Shown here: in pieces, positions 1-5,740 of the stretch
Layout of the letters: every line of letters begins with the position of its first letter
How positions within the stretch are numbered: position 1 is the stretch's first letter
NCBI GenBank assembly: GCA_964445305.1
Contig: CAYUKK010000137.1
Location: forward strand, 1 to 5,740
Direction of reading: 5' to 3'
Source of the DNA: CAYUKK01 sp964445305
Lineage (GTDB): Bacteria > Acidobacteriota > Aminicenantia > Aminicenantales > UBA8522
Length of the DNA: 5,740 nucleotides
The notes under the pieces: generated by a model
The model's input: only the letters and a program-made list of their open reading frames with translations
Database searches by the model: none
What the model was told of the DNA's origin: nothing
Program-made: the position numbers and the translations under genes

Positions 1-615
1 AAAGGACAAAAGGAAAAGGACATCGTCCTCGACGTAGCCCTCGAGCTTCGAAAGCTCCTCGAAACAGGGAAAGGCCTCAAAGTCATCCTGACCCGGGAAT
101 CGGATATCTACGTCCCCCTTGAAACGCGAACCGTCATCGCCAACCAGCAGGGGGCAGACATCTTCATCTCCATCCACGCTAATGCCCACCGCAACTCGAA
201 ACGGCGGGGAGTCGAAACCTTCTACCTCAATTTCAGTCCCGACCCTCAAGTCAACGAGATCGCCGCTCGGGAAAACGCCACGTCGACCAAGACCCTCAGC
301 GAAATGCAAGCCACCATCAAGAAAATCGTCCAGAACAGCAACATCCTCGAATCGCGCGATTTGGCTGAAAAAATCCAGGCAAATCTGGTAAAATGTTTGT
401 CCCGGAATTATGGCGCCGTTGAAAACCTCGGCGCCAAGGGAGGCCCTTTTTGGGTCCTCATCGGCAGCGAGATGCCCTCGGTTCTCGTCGAAATCGCCCA
501 CCTGAGTAACGCTCAGGAAGAAGAAAGACTGCGCAGCTCTTCTTTCCGGAAACAAGTTGCTCAGGGCATTTATGAGGGCATCATCGATTATATCCGTTCC
601 CTCGGAAAAGAATAG
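1..615 (+). CDS. N-acetylmuramoyl-L-alanine amidase, Amidase_3 family, 5'-truncated by window edge
   Basis: This is a zinc amidase that cleaves the bond between N-acetylmuramic acid and the L-alanine of peptidoglycan stem peptides, in the periplasm, usually during daughter-cell separation. The frame is open from base 1, giving 204 visible codons and a TAG stop. Numbering visible residues from base 1, Glu5 (in KEKD) matches the family's second zinc ligand, and LTRESD (30-35) precedes the motif ADIFISIHANA, whose His59 is another zinc ligand. GVETFYLN follows, and Glu164 in PSVLVEIAHLSN matches the catalytic glutamate. The first zinc-binding His and any signal peptide lie upstream of the window. 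Residues about 80-130 form a helix-rich insertion (AARENATS and following) like the segment that blocks the active site in AmiB/AmiC-type enzymes until an activator binds; that regulatory reading is inference. Family assignment is secure; the exact paralogue (AmiA, B or C) is not. Confidence 0.93.
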   Translation, partial: KGQKEKDIVLDVALELRKLLETGKGLKVILTRESDIYVPLETRTVIANQQGADIFISIHANAHRNSKRRGVETFYLNFSPDPQVNEIAARENATSTKTLSEMQATIKKIVQNSNILESRDLAEKIQANLVKCLSRNYGAVENLGAKGGPFWVLIGSEMPSVLVEIAHLSNAQEEERLRSSSFRKQVAQGIYEGIIDYIRSLGKE

Positions 616-621
616 AACGTC

Positions 622-660
622 ATGGAAGTGATGATCAATGATGAGGATGAGCGCGAATGA
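622..660 (+). other. possible 12-codon leader ORF overlapping the DUF362 start
   Basis: An ATG at 622 opens a 12-codon frame (MEVMINDEDERE). Its TGA shares an ATGA with the start codon of the DUF362 gene, a common layout for translational coupling. It has no clear ribosome binding site, and ATGA-like repetition in this stretch could produce it by chance. I would not call it a gene without ribosome profiling. Confidence 0.15.
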
Positions 661-1544
661 AACGACGTGATTTCATAAAGGATGTGGCGGCGGGAAGCTT
701 TCTCCTCGGCCTCAGGCCGTCGCTTCTCGCCCAGGCGGCGAGCCCTCCCTCTCTCGCCGTCGTCCAGGGCGATTCCCCGGCCGCCATCACCCGCGAGGCC
801 ATCGCTGCGCTCGGCGGGATGAAGCGGTTCGTGGCCAAGGGCGATAGGGTTGTCATCAAGCCCAACATCGGCTGGGACAGGACGCCCGAGCTCGCTGCCT
901 GCACCAACCCAGAGGTCGTCAGGACACTTGTCGAGCTGTGCTTCGACGCCGGCGCCAAAGAGGTCACGGTCATGGACAACACCATCAACCAGGCCCAGCG
1001 CTGTTACGCCCGCTCCGGAATCGCCGAGGCAGCCAAGGCTGCCGGCGCCAAAGCCCCTTATGTTAACCCTTTCCGCCTGAAGAAGATGGCTCTGCGAGGC
1101 GAATGGCTCAAGGACTGGGAAGTTTACACCGATTTCGTTGAGGCGGACAAACTCATCAACGTCCCCATCGCCAAGCACCATAGCCTGTCACGACTGACCC
1201 TCGGCATGAAAAATTGGCTCGGCGCCATCGGCGGTAGCCGAAACCAGCTCCATCAGCGGCTCGACGAAGCCATGGTCGACCTGGCCGCTTTCTTCAAGCC
1301 CGAGCTTACCGTCCTCGACGCCTACCGCATCCTCTTCCGCAACGGTCCGCAGGGAGGGCGGGTCTCCGACACCAAGCTCCAGAAGTCGATTGTCGCCGGC
1401 ACGGACCCGGTGGCGGTGGACGCACTCGGCGCTTCCTTCTTTGACCTGGAGCCCAGCGACCTACCTTATCTCAGCCTCGCTCAAAAGCGCGGGCTGGGCC
1501 AAGCTGACCTGGAGAAAATCCGCGTTGAAAAAAGAACGGTCTAA
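657..1544 (+). CDS. Tat-exported DUF362 domain protein
   Basis: This is a 295-residue DUF362 (PF04015) protein; the family's biochemical role is not settled. The N-terminus MKRRDFIKD is a twin-arginine signal (Arg3-Arg4, Phe6, Lys8) followed by AAGSFLLG and a possible signal peptidase site after AQA (residue 27), so export is likely. Arg20-Pro21 interrupt the hydrophobic part, so cleavage is less certain. DUF362 hallmarks follow: VVIKPNIGWD, then TNPEVVRTLVELCFDAGAKEV, the segment VPIAKHHSLSRLTLGMKNWLG, and near the C-terminus IVAGTDPVAVDALGASFF. No CxxCxxCxxxC ferredoxin motif is present, unlike DUF362 proteins that carry their own. A weak GAGG lies 10 bases before the ATG. The 3' end overlaps the next gene, a polyferredoxin, by 20 bases, suggesting the two are made together and may form one exported redox unit (inference). 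Confidence 0.9.
   Translation: MKRRDFIKDVAAGSFLLGLRPSLLAQAASPPSLAVVQGDSPAAITREAIAALGGMKRFVAKGDRVVIKPNIGWDRTPELAACTNPEVVRTLVELCFDAGAKEVTVMDNTINQAQRCYARSGIAEAAKAAGAKAPYVNPFRLKKMALRGEWLKDWEVYTDFVEADKLINVPIAKHHSLSRLTLGMKNWLGAIGGSRNQLHQRLDEAMVDLAAFFKPELTVLDAYRILFRNGPQGGRVSDTKLQKSIVAGTDPVAVDALGASFFDLEPSDLPYLSLAQKRGLGQADLEKIRVEKRTV
1511..1516 (+). promoter_or_regulatory. ribosome binding site that fixes a TTG start
   Basis: GGAGAA lies 8 bases before the TTG at 1525, inside the end of the DUF362 gene. It is the only good Shine-Dalgarno match near the point where homology to membrane polyferredoxins begins, so it supports TTG 1525 over the ATG at 1390. The 45 residues that would be added by starting at 1390 only shadow the DUF362 coding frame. 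Confidence 0.65.
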
Positions 1545-3165
1545 GAAATATCGGGCTCTTCAGCTTCTCCGTGTCCTCAGCCAGACGGTTTTCTTCGGTC
1601 TCTTTGTTTATCTTCTCTTCGGCACGCGTTTCACCGGCGAAGATTACATCGGTCGCGTCGAAATTTTTTTCCACTTCGACCCGCTCGCGGCGCTGGCCAC
1701 TACACTGGCCTCAAGAATATTCTTTACGGCGTTCGCTTTGGCCGGGACCACGATCGTCGTGACAGTCGTGGCTGGCCGCTACGTCTGTGGCTGGGTCTGC
1801 CCTTTCGGCTCAGTTCATCAGTTTTTTTCTTTCGTCTTTAAGAAAGCTCGGCTCCTCCGACCACGTCCCGGGAAAGAGAGCAAAACAGAAAAGAAAGAAG
1901 AGCGATGCCTCGCCTGGAAATATTACCTTCTTGTCTTTGTCCTCGTCGGTAGCATTTTCACGGTCGACCTTGTCGGGATAGCCGACCCTCTTTCCCTGCT
2001 TTACCGCTCCTTCGTCACGGCTGTCTTTCCCTGGCTTGCCCGGTTCTTTTCCGCTTTCATCGGCCTTTTCTACAGCCTTCGCCTGGGTTCGGCAGGAGAT
2101 TCGCTGGCTCAGCTTTTCGGCTCCCTATCCGTCAACCAGACTTTCCAGCAGGGATTTTTCCTGGGCCTCATCTTCCTCGGCCTCGTCCTTCTCAACTGGA
2201 CAAGGGAGCGATTCTGGTGTCGCTACCTCTGTCCGCTCGGCGCCCTGCTCGGCCTTCTGGCCCGCTGGAATGTGGTTAAAGTCAGGATTGACGAAAAAAA
2301 ATGCATCGACTGCAACCTGTGCACGCTCCACTGCCAGACCCAGGCTAACCCATACCCGAACAAAGAATGGCGGAGTCATGAATGCGTCTACTGCTACACC
2401 TGCGCGGCCATCTGCCCGACAGCGGCCGTGTCGTTTCCCGTAACGAGGCGGACGGAAAAGTTTGAAGTGGTCGATTTTTCGCGCCGGAAACTCTTCTTGA
2501 CATCGGCGCTGGCAATTATCGCCGCGCCTTTCTTCAAGATAACGCCCGCCCGCAAGCGCGCCGCTAACAAGCTCATCCGGCCACCCGGAGCCCTCCCCGA
2601 GCCCCAGTTCCTCCAGAAGTGCGTCAAGTGCGGTGAATGCATGAAGGTTTGCCCGACCAACGGGCTCCAGCCAGCGCTGGGAGAAGCAGGCCCGGAGGGA
2701 ATCTGGACTCCAGTCCTCGTCCCGAGCATCGGCTACTGTGAATACTACTGTTCCTTCTGCAGCCAGGTCTGCCCGACGGGTGCCATCCAAGAGCTCACCA
2801 TCGAGGAAAAGACAAAGGTTGTCATCGGCACGGCCTGGGTCAACAAGAACCGTTGCATTCCCTATGTTCTTGGCTCGCCCTGCATCGTCTGCGAGGAACA
2901 CTGTCCGACATCACCCAAGGCGATAAAATTGGTCCGGACAGAAGTCAAGCTTCCCGACGGAACCATCCAGACCCCTCTCGCCCCGGTCATCGACCTCGAC
3001 CTCTGCATCGGCTGCGGCATCTGCGAGAACAAATGCCCGGTCGTCGATGACCCGGCCATCTACGTGACCAGCATCGGTGAGACGCGCTCGGAGAAAAACC
3101 GCCTCCTCCTCGAAATCCTCAAACCCCCAGCGCCGCCAACACCCCCAGCCGAACCCCGCCAATAG
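1525..3165 (+). CDS. membrane polyferredoxin, NapH-like half fused to NapG-like half
   Basis: This is a 546-residue membrane iron-sulfur protein, numbered from the TTG. The N-terminal half is NapH-like: membrane segments near 13-33, 64-86, 133-155 and 210-226 (163-185 is doubtful), two CxxxCP motifs (Cys88/92 and Cys232/236) and two [4Fe-4S] motifs at Cys260/263/266/270 and Cys287/290/293/297. SRRKLFLTS at 319-327, followed by a hydrophobic stretch to about 337, resembles an internal Tat signal or anchor. The C-terminal half has four more cluster motifs, at Cys366/369/372/376, 405/409/412/416, 444/453/456/460 and 494/497/500/504, matching the number and spacing style of NapG/MauM ferredoxins. 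It ends in a proline-rich tail. NapH and NapG pass electrons from quinol to exported reductases. No Nap catalytic subunit is in view; the DUF362 gene overlapping its 5' end is the only candidate partner. The lysine-rich loop at 105-130 supports a cytoplasmic side for the first CxxxCP. Confidence 0.88.
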   Translation: MKKERSKKYRALQLLRVLSQTVFFGLFVYLLFGTRFTGEDYIGRVEIFFHFDPLAALATTLASRIFFTAFALAGTTIVVTVVAGRYVCGWVCPFGSVHQFFSFVFKKARLLRPRPGKESKTEKKEERCLAWKYYLLVFVLVGSIFTVDLVGIADPLSLLYRSFVTAVFPWLARFFSAFIGLFYSLRLGSAGDSLAQLFGSLSVNQTFQQGFFLGLIFLGLVLLNWTRERFWCRYLCPLGALLGLLARWNVVKVRIDEKKCIDCNLCTLHCQTQANPYPNKEWRSHECVYCYTCAAICPTAAVSFPVTRRTEKFEVVDFSRRKLFLTSALAIIAAPFFKITPARKRAANKLIRPPGALPEPQFLQKCVKCGECMKVCPTNGLQPALGEAGPEGIWTPVLVPSIGYCEYYCSFCSQVCPTGAIQELTIEEKTKVVIGTAWVNKNRCIPYVLGSPCIVCEEHCPTSPKAIKLVRTEVKLPDGTIQTPLAPVIDLDLCIGCGICENKCPVVDDPAIYVTSIGETRSEKNRLLLEILKPPAPPTPPAEPRQ

Positions 3166-3293
3166 CCCCGCTCAAAACTCCCAAAAATTGAACCCAAGAC
3201 TCACCCGGTAAAAGCCATCTTCCTATCGTCATGCTCGCGCGACGTGCGACCTCCCTGGCCGGAAAACCCCGTTCACCCTTCAGCTATTTCTCA

Positions 3294-3320
3294 TTGACCA
3301 AAGGCGATATTTGTTATATT
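3294..3320 (+). promoter_or_regulatory. candidate sigma-70-type promoter
   Basis: TTGACC (3294-3299, five of six matches to TTGACA) and TATATT (3315-3320, five of six to TATAAT) are separated by 15 bases, slightly short. An alternative -10, TATTAC at 3318-3323, would give an 18-base spacer. The surrounding sequence is markedly A+T-rich for this window. Transcription would start near 3327, leaving a leader of about 300 bases before the glycerate kinase ATG. No operator is evident. Confidence 0.45.
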
Positions 3321-3328
3321 ACATTTTC

Positions 3329-3414
3329 CTCTGGCGATTGGCCCGGAATATGCCGCACATCGCTCTCGCCTGTTAGAGCACCTCGGTAATTTTCTAATTG
3401 CCGCTTGGCCAGAG
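3329..3414 (+). ncRNA. candidate structured leader RNA segment
   Basis: CTCTGGC (3329-3335) can pair perfectly with GCCAGAG (3408-3414), closing an 86-base region. Inside are GCTCT (3362-3366) with AGAGC (3375-3379), and an eight-pair hairpin CGGTAATT (3384-3391) with AATTGCCG (3396-3403) around a TTCT loop, with one G-U pair. The fold begins about two bases after the predicted transcription start. I recognise no known riboswitch or RNA class. Such pairings can occur by chance, and an alternative pairing (CTCTCG 3363-3368 with CGAGAG 3420-3425) competes. Confidence 0.25.
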
Positions 3415-3619
3415 TCAACCGAGAGGCGCGTGTTCGAACGGATAGCTTTCCCCGGTAAGGGCACTGCCGTAGGTTTATCCAATCGACCGGCGACTTATTC
3501 CCGTCTTCGACCGCTCTGGACGGAGCAATTTGGGCCATGCCCTGAACGGAGCCTGGCGGATTGAGCTCGAGCGTCGGGGCATGGAAAGCTTTTATGTACG
3601 GACGAAGGACGGGGAGTAG
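3331..3619 (+). pseudogene. possible frame-broken gene remnant upstream of glycerate kinase
   Basis: One frame is open from 3298 to the TGA at 3562-3564 without a credible start. A second frame is open from 3473 to the TAG at 3617-3619, only four bases before the kinase ATG, where an upstream operon gene would normally end. Ignoring one G near 3471 joins them into a plausible chain, passing from FPGKGTAV to VYPIDRRLIPVFDRSG and ending in MESFYVRTKDGE. About 65% of codons in the second piece end in G or C, like its neighbours. I do not recognise the protein. Chance openness is the main alternative, and the structured-leader reading uses the same bases. Confidence 0.22.
3611..3616 (+). promoter_or_regulatory. 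ribosome binding site of glycerate kinase
   Basis: GGGGAG lies 7 bases before the ATG at 3624 and decides this start over an in-frame TTG at 3561 and an ATG at 3594, neither of which has a good site. A possible sequestering match exists 160 bases upstream (TCCCC at 3449-3453 against GGGGA), too short to claim regulation. Confidence 0.75.
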
Positions 3620-3623
3620 AGAA

Positions 3624-4958
3624 ATGAAAAATAAACTTGAGAGAATGCGGAGGGAGGCGGAGGCGATTTTTCGGGCGGCGCTCAAAGCCGTCGACCCGGC
3701 TACGGCCGTGCGAAGGCACGTGCGACGCGAGGGAAACATTCTAAGAGTTAGCGAGCGGAGTTACAACCTCGATGATTTCGATAATGTCCTGGTTGCTGGC
3801 GCCGGGAAGGCGGCCGCAGCCATGGCCGAGCCGCTCGAGGAAATCCTGGCCGAACGCCTGACGGCGGGCTACATCAATGTCAAGTATGGCTACACCAAGC
3901 CGCTCCGCTCCATCCAAATCACCGAAGCTGGCCATCCCTTCCCCGATGAAGCGGGAAGGCGAGGCGCAGAGAAAATCACCGGGCTCGTCAGCGGGGCAAG
4001 GGAGAAAGACCTCGTCTTCTTCCTCATCTCGGGCGGCGGGTCGGCCCTCCTTCCCGTCCCAGCCAAAGGAATACCCCTTGAAGAAAAGAAGCAAGTAACA
4101 AAACTTCTCCTTGAAAGCGGGGCAACCATCGACGAGATCAACGCCATCCGCAAACACATTTCGGCCGTTAAAGGGGGGCAGCTGGCGCGGTTAGCCCATC
4201 CCGCAACCCTCATCTCCCTCATCCTCTCTGATGTCGTTGGAGATAGGCTCGATAGCATTGCCTCGGGTCCGACTGTTCCTGATGAGACGACGTTCGACGA
4301 TTGCTGGGGCGTCATAGAAAAATATGGCCTGAAAGGCAGGGTTCCGCGCGCCGTCTTAGAGCATCTTGAAAAAGGAAAAAGGGGTGAAATTCCAGAAACG
4401 CCAAAACCTGGCGATGACGCCTTGAGCCGCACCCAGAACCTCATCATCGGAAATAACGCCTTGGCCGTCGAAGCGGCGGCCGAAAAAGCCGGCTCACTCG
4501 GCTACAACACCCTCGTTCTCTCGACTTTTGTCGAAGGAGAAGCGAGGGAAATCGCCCGGATGTTCACCGCCCTGGCTAAGGAAATACTTCGCAGCGGCCA
4601 GCCAGTCAGACCTCCCGCCTGCCTTATCTCGGGCGGGGAAACGACGGTCACGGTTCACGGCAAGGGGCTGGGCGGCCGCAACCAGGAACTCTGCCTGGCG
4701 GCTGCCATCGGCATCGAAGGCCTTGAGGGTATCGTCATCCTGAGCGGCGCAACCGACGGAACAGATGGGCCGACCGAGGCGGCCGGAGCTATCGTTGATG
4801 GCACGACGGTGCGGCGCGGCCGGTCGCTCGGCCTGGATGCCGAAATCTATCTTGGCTACAATGACTCCTACCACTTCCTCAAGCCACTCAGCGACCTCCT
4901 CATCACCGGACCCACCTTTACCAACGTCATGGACCTCCATATAATTATCGTCTGCTGA
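3624..4958 (+). CDS. glycerate 2-kinase, MOFRL (class II) family
   Basis: This 444-residue cytoplasmic enzyme should phosphorylate D-glycerate with ATP to 2-phosphoglycerate, feeding glycerate from serine, glyoxylate or hydroxypyruvate metabolism into lower glycolysis. The N-terminal domain has VLVAGAGKAAAAMA, with Lys62 in the place of the family's active-site lysine, then TEAGHPFPD, LISGGGSALL, IRKHISAVKGGQLA and SDVVGDRLDSIASGPTVPD. The C-terminal MOFRL domain has LISGGETTVTV, GGRNQE (Arg352 is the likely active-site arginine), SGATDGTDGPTEAAGAIVD (Asp378, Asp381) and the closing GPTFTNVMDLHIII. Length and motif order are those of a complete enzyme. It stands alone between two spacers, so it probably has its own promoter. 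Family members can act on related hydroxy-acids; glycerate is the default assignment, not proven. The symbols gckA, glxK and ttuD are used inconsistently for this family, so none is given. Confidence 0.94.
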   Translation: MKNKLERMRREAEAIFRAALKAVDPATAVRRHVRREGNILRVSERSYNLDDFDNVLVAGAGKAAAAMAEPLEEILAERLTAGYINVKYGYTKPLRSIQITEAGHPFPDEAGRRGAEKITGLVSGAREKDLVFFLISGGGSALLPVPAKGIPLEEKKQVTKLLLESGATIDEINAIRKHISAVKGGQLARLAHPATLISLILSDVVGDRLDSIASGPTVPDETTFDDCWGVIEKYGLKGRVPRAVLEHLEKGKRGEIPETPKPGDDALSRTQNLIIGNNALAVEAAAEKAGSLGYNTLVLSTFVEGEAREIARMFTALAKEILRSGQPVRPPACLISGGETTVTVHGKGLGGRNQELCLAAAIGIEGLEGIVILSGATDGTDGPTEAAGAIVDGTTVRRGRSLGLDAEIYLGYNDSYHFLKPLSDLLITGPTFTNVMDLHIIIVC

Positions 4959-5085
4959 GCCTTGTTTATTCCGGGACAGGCCTGAGGCGAGGTTCACGCA
5001 ATGCTATCGCTTTCATGTCGCGCCCAATCCAGACTGAGCCGGCAGGATGGAGAATTGGAAAGGAATTTGTTTTTCAGATGAAGAC

Positions 5086-5103
5086 GAATTAGTCGACTGA
5101 ATT
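5086..5103. repeat. AGTCGACT palindrome flanked by GAATT direct repeats
   Basis: The eight-base perfect palindrome AGTCGACT (5091-5098) has GAATT immediately on both sides (5086-5090 and 5099-5103). Such a site could bind a dimeric regulator of the small exported-protein gene starting 68 bases downstream, but one short palindrome is weak evidence. Confidence 0.25.
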
Positions 5104-5159
5104 TTCAAAGCGGAGACTTTCTCCTCATTTCAGGATGGCGCGGCTGGCTCCGTGACGAT

Positions 5160-5164
5160 GGAGG
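5160..5164 (+). promoter_or_regulatory. ribosome binding site of the small exported protein
   Basis: GGAGG is six bases before the ATG at 5171, a near-ideal site that supports this start and the reality of the gene. Confidence 0.75.
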
Positions 5165-5170
5165 CTTGAG

Positions 5171-5632
5171 ATGCGAATTCGTCCGTCGGTTGTTCTGGTG
5201 CTCTTCCTCGTCTTGTCTCTTATGTCGATTCTCCCCCGATGCCGGAGAACGGCCAGCCAGCCTGTCGAAGGATCGTACAGCCCCGTTTCGGAATCCGAAT
5301 GGAACATCATCCTGATCCTGAAAAAAGGAGGGATCGCCGAGATTCATGTGGAAAGCTGGACTCCGGGAAACTACGACAACCGCAGCATCGTAAAGACCGA
5401 AGGCCGATGGAGACTCGAGGAGAACAGCATAACCGTCGAATACAACGGAATCAAAGACCGGCTGATTTTTGAGCCCGAGCTTTCGCTATCCGTTTTAGGG
5501 TATAAGGGCGGCGCCCCGGGCCTTATCCAGCGCGGACCTTTCGCTAAGGACAGCATTCTTCGCGATTACCCTCTCTGGAAACTCCCCCACACGTTTACCC
5601 GGGGAAGGGATGACCGAGCTCGAGCCGCTTGA
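5171..5632 (+). CDS. small exported protein of unknown function
   Basis: I do not recognise this 153-residue protein. MRIRPSVVLVLFLVLSLMSILP is a typical signal peptide or membrane anchor: Arg2 and Arg4, then a hydrophobic run from 7 to 21. Cys24 follows in LPRC, which breaks the lipobox rule (small residues before the Cys), so lipidation is doubtful; cleavage near AS (28-29) is possible. The mature part, from about 33 to 120, alternates polar and hydrophobic residues (WNIILILKKGGIAEIHVESW, then TEGRWRLEENSITVEYNG), consistent with a small beta-sheet domain like those in NlpE-type or other periplasmic beta-barrel lipoproteins; this is a fold-level guess. The last 15 residues are rich in Arg, Asp and Ala and overlap the next reading frame, so the true end deserves checking. 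A good GGAGG site precedes the start. Confidence 0.72.
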   Translation: MRIRPSVVLVLFLVLSLMSILPRCRRTASQPVEGSYSPVSESEWNIILILKKGGIAEIHVESWTPGNYDNRSIVKTEGRWRLEENSITVEYNGIKDRLIFEPELSLSVLGYKGGAPGLIQRGPFAKDSILRDYPLWKLPHTFTRGRDDRARAA

Positions 5633-5740
5633 CCTGAACGAGAGAAATGGTCATTCCTGGCAGGAAGAAAATCCGAAAAAACTGGCCAACCTCAGCTTTT
5701 TCTTCTCAGGCACTTCAAAGACGAGTGCGCTTTTCTTGAT
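5610..5740 (+). CDS. start of an unidentified gene, 3'-truncated by window edge
   Basis: An ATG at 5610 opens a frame that runs to the window end (43 codons visible), overlapping the preceding gene by 23 bases. The beginning MTELEPLDLNERNGHSWQEE is acidic and polar; it is followed by NPKKLANLSFFFSGTSK and then ALFL at the edge, possibly the start of a hydrophobic segment. Codon choice matches the neighbours. GGGGA at 5601-5605 is a plausible but close ribosome site (four bases from the ATG). Too little is visible to assign a family. The alternative is that this is a chance frame or, if the preceding gene carries a frameshift, part of that same protein. Confidence 0.5.
   Translation, partial: MTELEPLDLNERNGHSWQEENPKKLANLSFFFSGTSKTSALFL

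Larger units (their letters stand above)
3166..3623. other. 458-base spacer between polyferredoxin and glycerate kinase genes
   Basis: No intact gene with a good start is visible here. The first 130 bases show no convincing terminator: the hairpin at 3235-3249 (six pairs, three-base loop) has no T tract after it. From 3294 there is a promoter-like pair of hexamers, then a foldable segment, and an open but start-less and frame-broken stretch to 3619. A long reverse-strand frame through 3314-3739 has no recognisable motif and runs into the kinase gene, so I treat it as chance. Confidence 0.6.
4959..5170. other. 212-base spacer with a palindrome, no gene seen
   Basis: I find no open frame with a start and ribosome site before 5160. 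There is no strong terminator for the kinase gene: GCCT/AGGC (4959-4962 and 4978-4981) is only four pairs, and GGAGA-CTT-TCTCC (5112-5124) is a five-pair hairpin without a clean T tract. A palindrome sits at 5091-5098. No convincing promoter hexamers were found for the downstream gene. Confidence 0.6.

Noticed and set aside
588..1181. Long reverse-strand open frame opposite the amidase end and DUF362 gene
   Set aside because: The + strand DUF362 motifs are unmistakable, and the reverse translation shows no domain or ribosome site; it is a G+C-driven shadow.
2125..2901. 258-residue reverse-strand open frame
   Set aside because: It lies wholly opposite the cysteine motifs of the polyferredoxin; the reverse translation has no recognisable motif.
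3235..3249. Hairpin TCGCGCGACGTGCGA as a terminator for the polyferredoxin operon
   Set aside because: It has six pairs including one G-U and a three-base loop, but no following T tract, so intrinsic termination is not supported.
3362..3445. tRNA-like fragments: TTAGAGCACC resembling a D-arm and GTGTTCGAACGG resembling a T-loop
   Set aside because: The bases flanking TTCGAAC do not pair as a T-stem, and no seven-pair acceptor stem closes the region at the right spacing on either strand.
3561..3623. Upstream TTG start for glycerate kinase
   Set aside because: It has no ribosome site and adds 21 residues not expected in the family; the ATG at 3624 has GGGGAG at ideal distance.
3314..3739. 141-residue reverse-strand open frame across the spacer
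   Set aside because: It runs into the glycerate kinase N-terminus, has no motif I recognise, and its composition looks non-coding.
5647..5739. 30-codon frame at the right edge
   Set aside because: It is arginine- and serine-rich with no ribosome site and overlaps a better open frame starting at 5610.

Overview
The window reads as chromosomal DNA from a diderm (Gram-negative-type) bacterium. Codons ending in C or G dominate (ATC, CTC, GTC, GCC), and all convincing genes lie on the + strand. There is a cell-wall amidase for a periplasmic murein layer, two Tat-type signals and a NapGH-type polyferredoxin, which together suggest an anaerobic or respiratory lifestyle. The overall look would fit an uncultured lineage such as Aminicenantota/Acidobacteriota, but that is an impression and not a placement. 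I see no mobile element, CRISPR array, rRNA or acceptable tRNA.

Layout: (1) 1-615, the C-terminal part of an N-acetylmuramoyl-L-alanine amidase, entering from the left edge. (2) 657-1544, a Tat-exported DUF362 protein. (3) 1525-3165, a membrane polyferredoxin that appears to fuse a NapH-like membrane half to a NapG-like four-cluster half; it starts at a TTG inside the DUF362 gene. (4) 3166-3623, a 458-base spacer with a plausible sigma-70-type promoter, a foldable segment starting about where transcription would begin, and an open stretch resembling a frame-broken gene remnant. (5) 3624-4958, a complete glycerate 2-kinase of the MOFRL family. (6) 4959-5170, a 212-base spacer with a palindrome. 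(7) 5171-5632, a small exported protein of unknown function. (8) 5610 to the right edge, the start of a further reading frame overlapping the previous gene.

How they may work together: genes 2 and 3 overlap and are probably translated together. In known NapGH systems the membrane half takes electrons from quinol and passes them through ferredoxin clusters to an exported acceptor. An exported DUF362 protein encoded immediately upstream makes it a candidate partner or acceptor, but the reaction cannot be read from the sequence. The amidase lies 41 bases upstream in the same direction and may share a transcript without sharing a function. Glycerate kinase is set apart by the spacer and probably has its own promoter.

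The points most worth checking are the single-chain NapH-NapG arrangement and its DUF362 partner, and the spacer at 3294-3619, where an RNA-structure reading and a decayed-gene reading compete.
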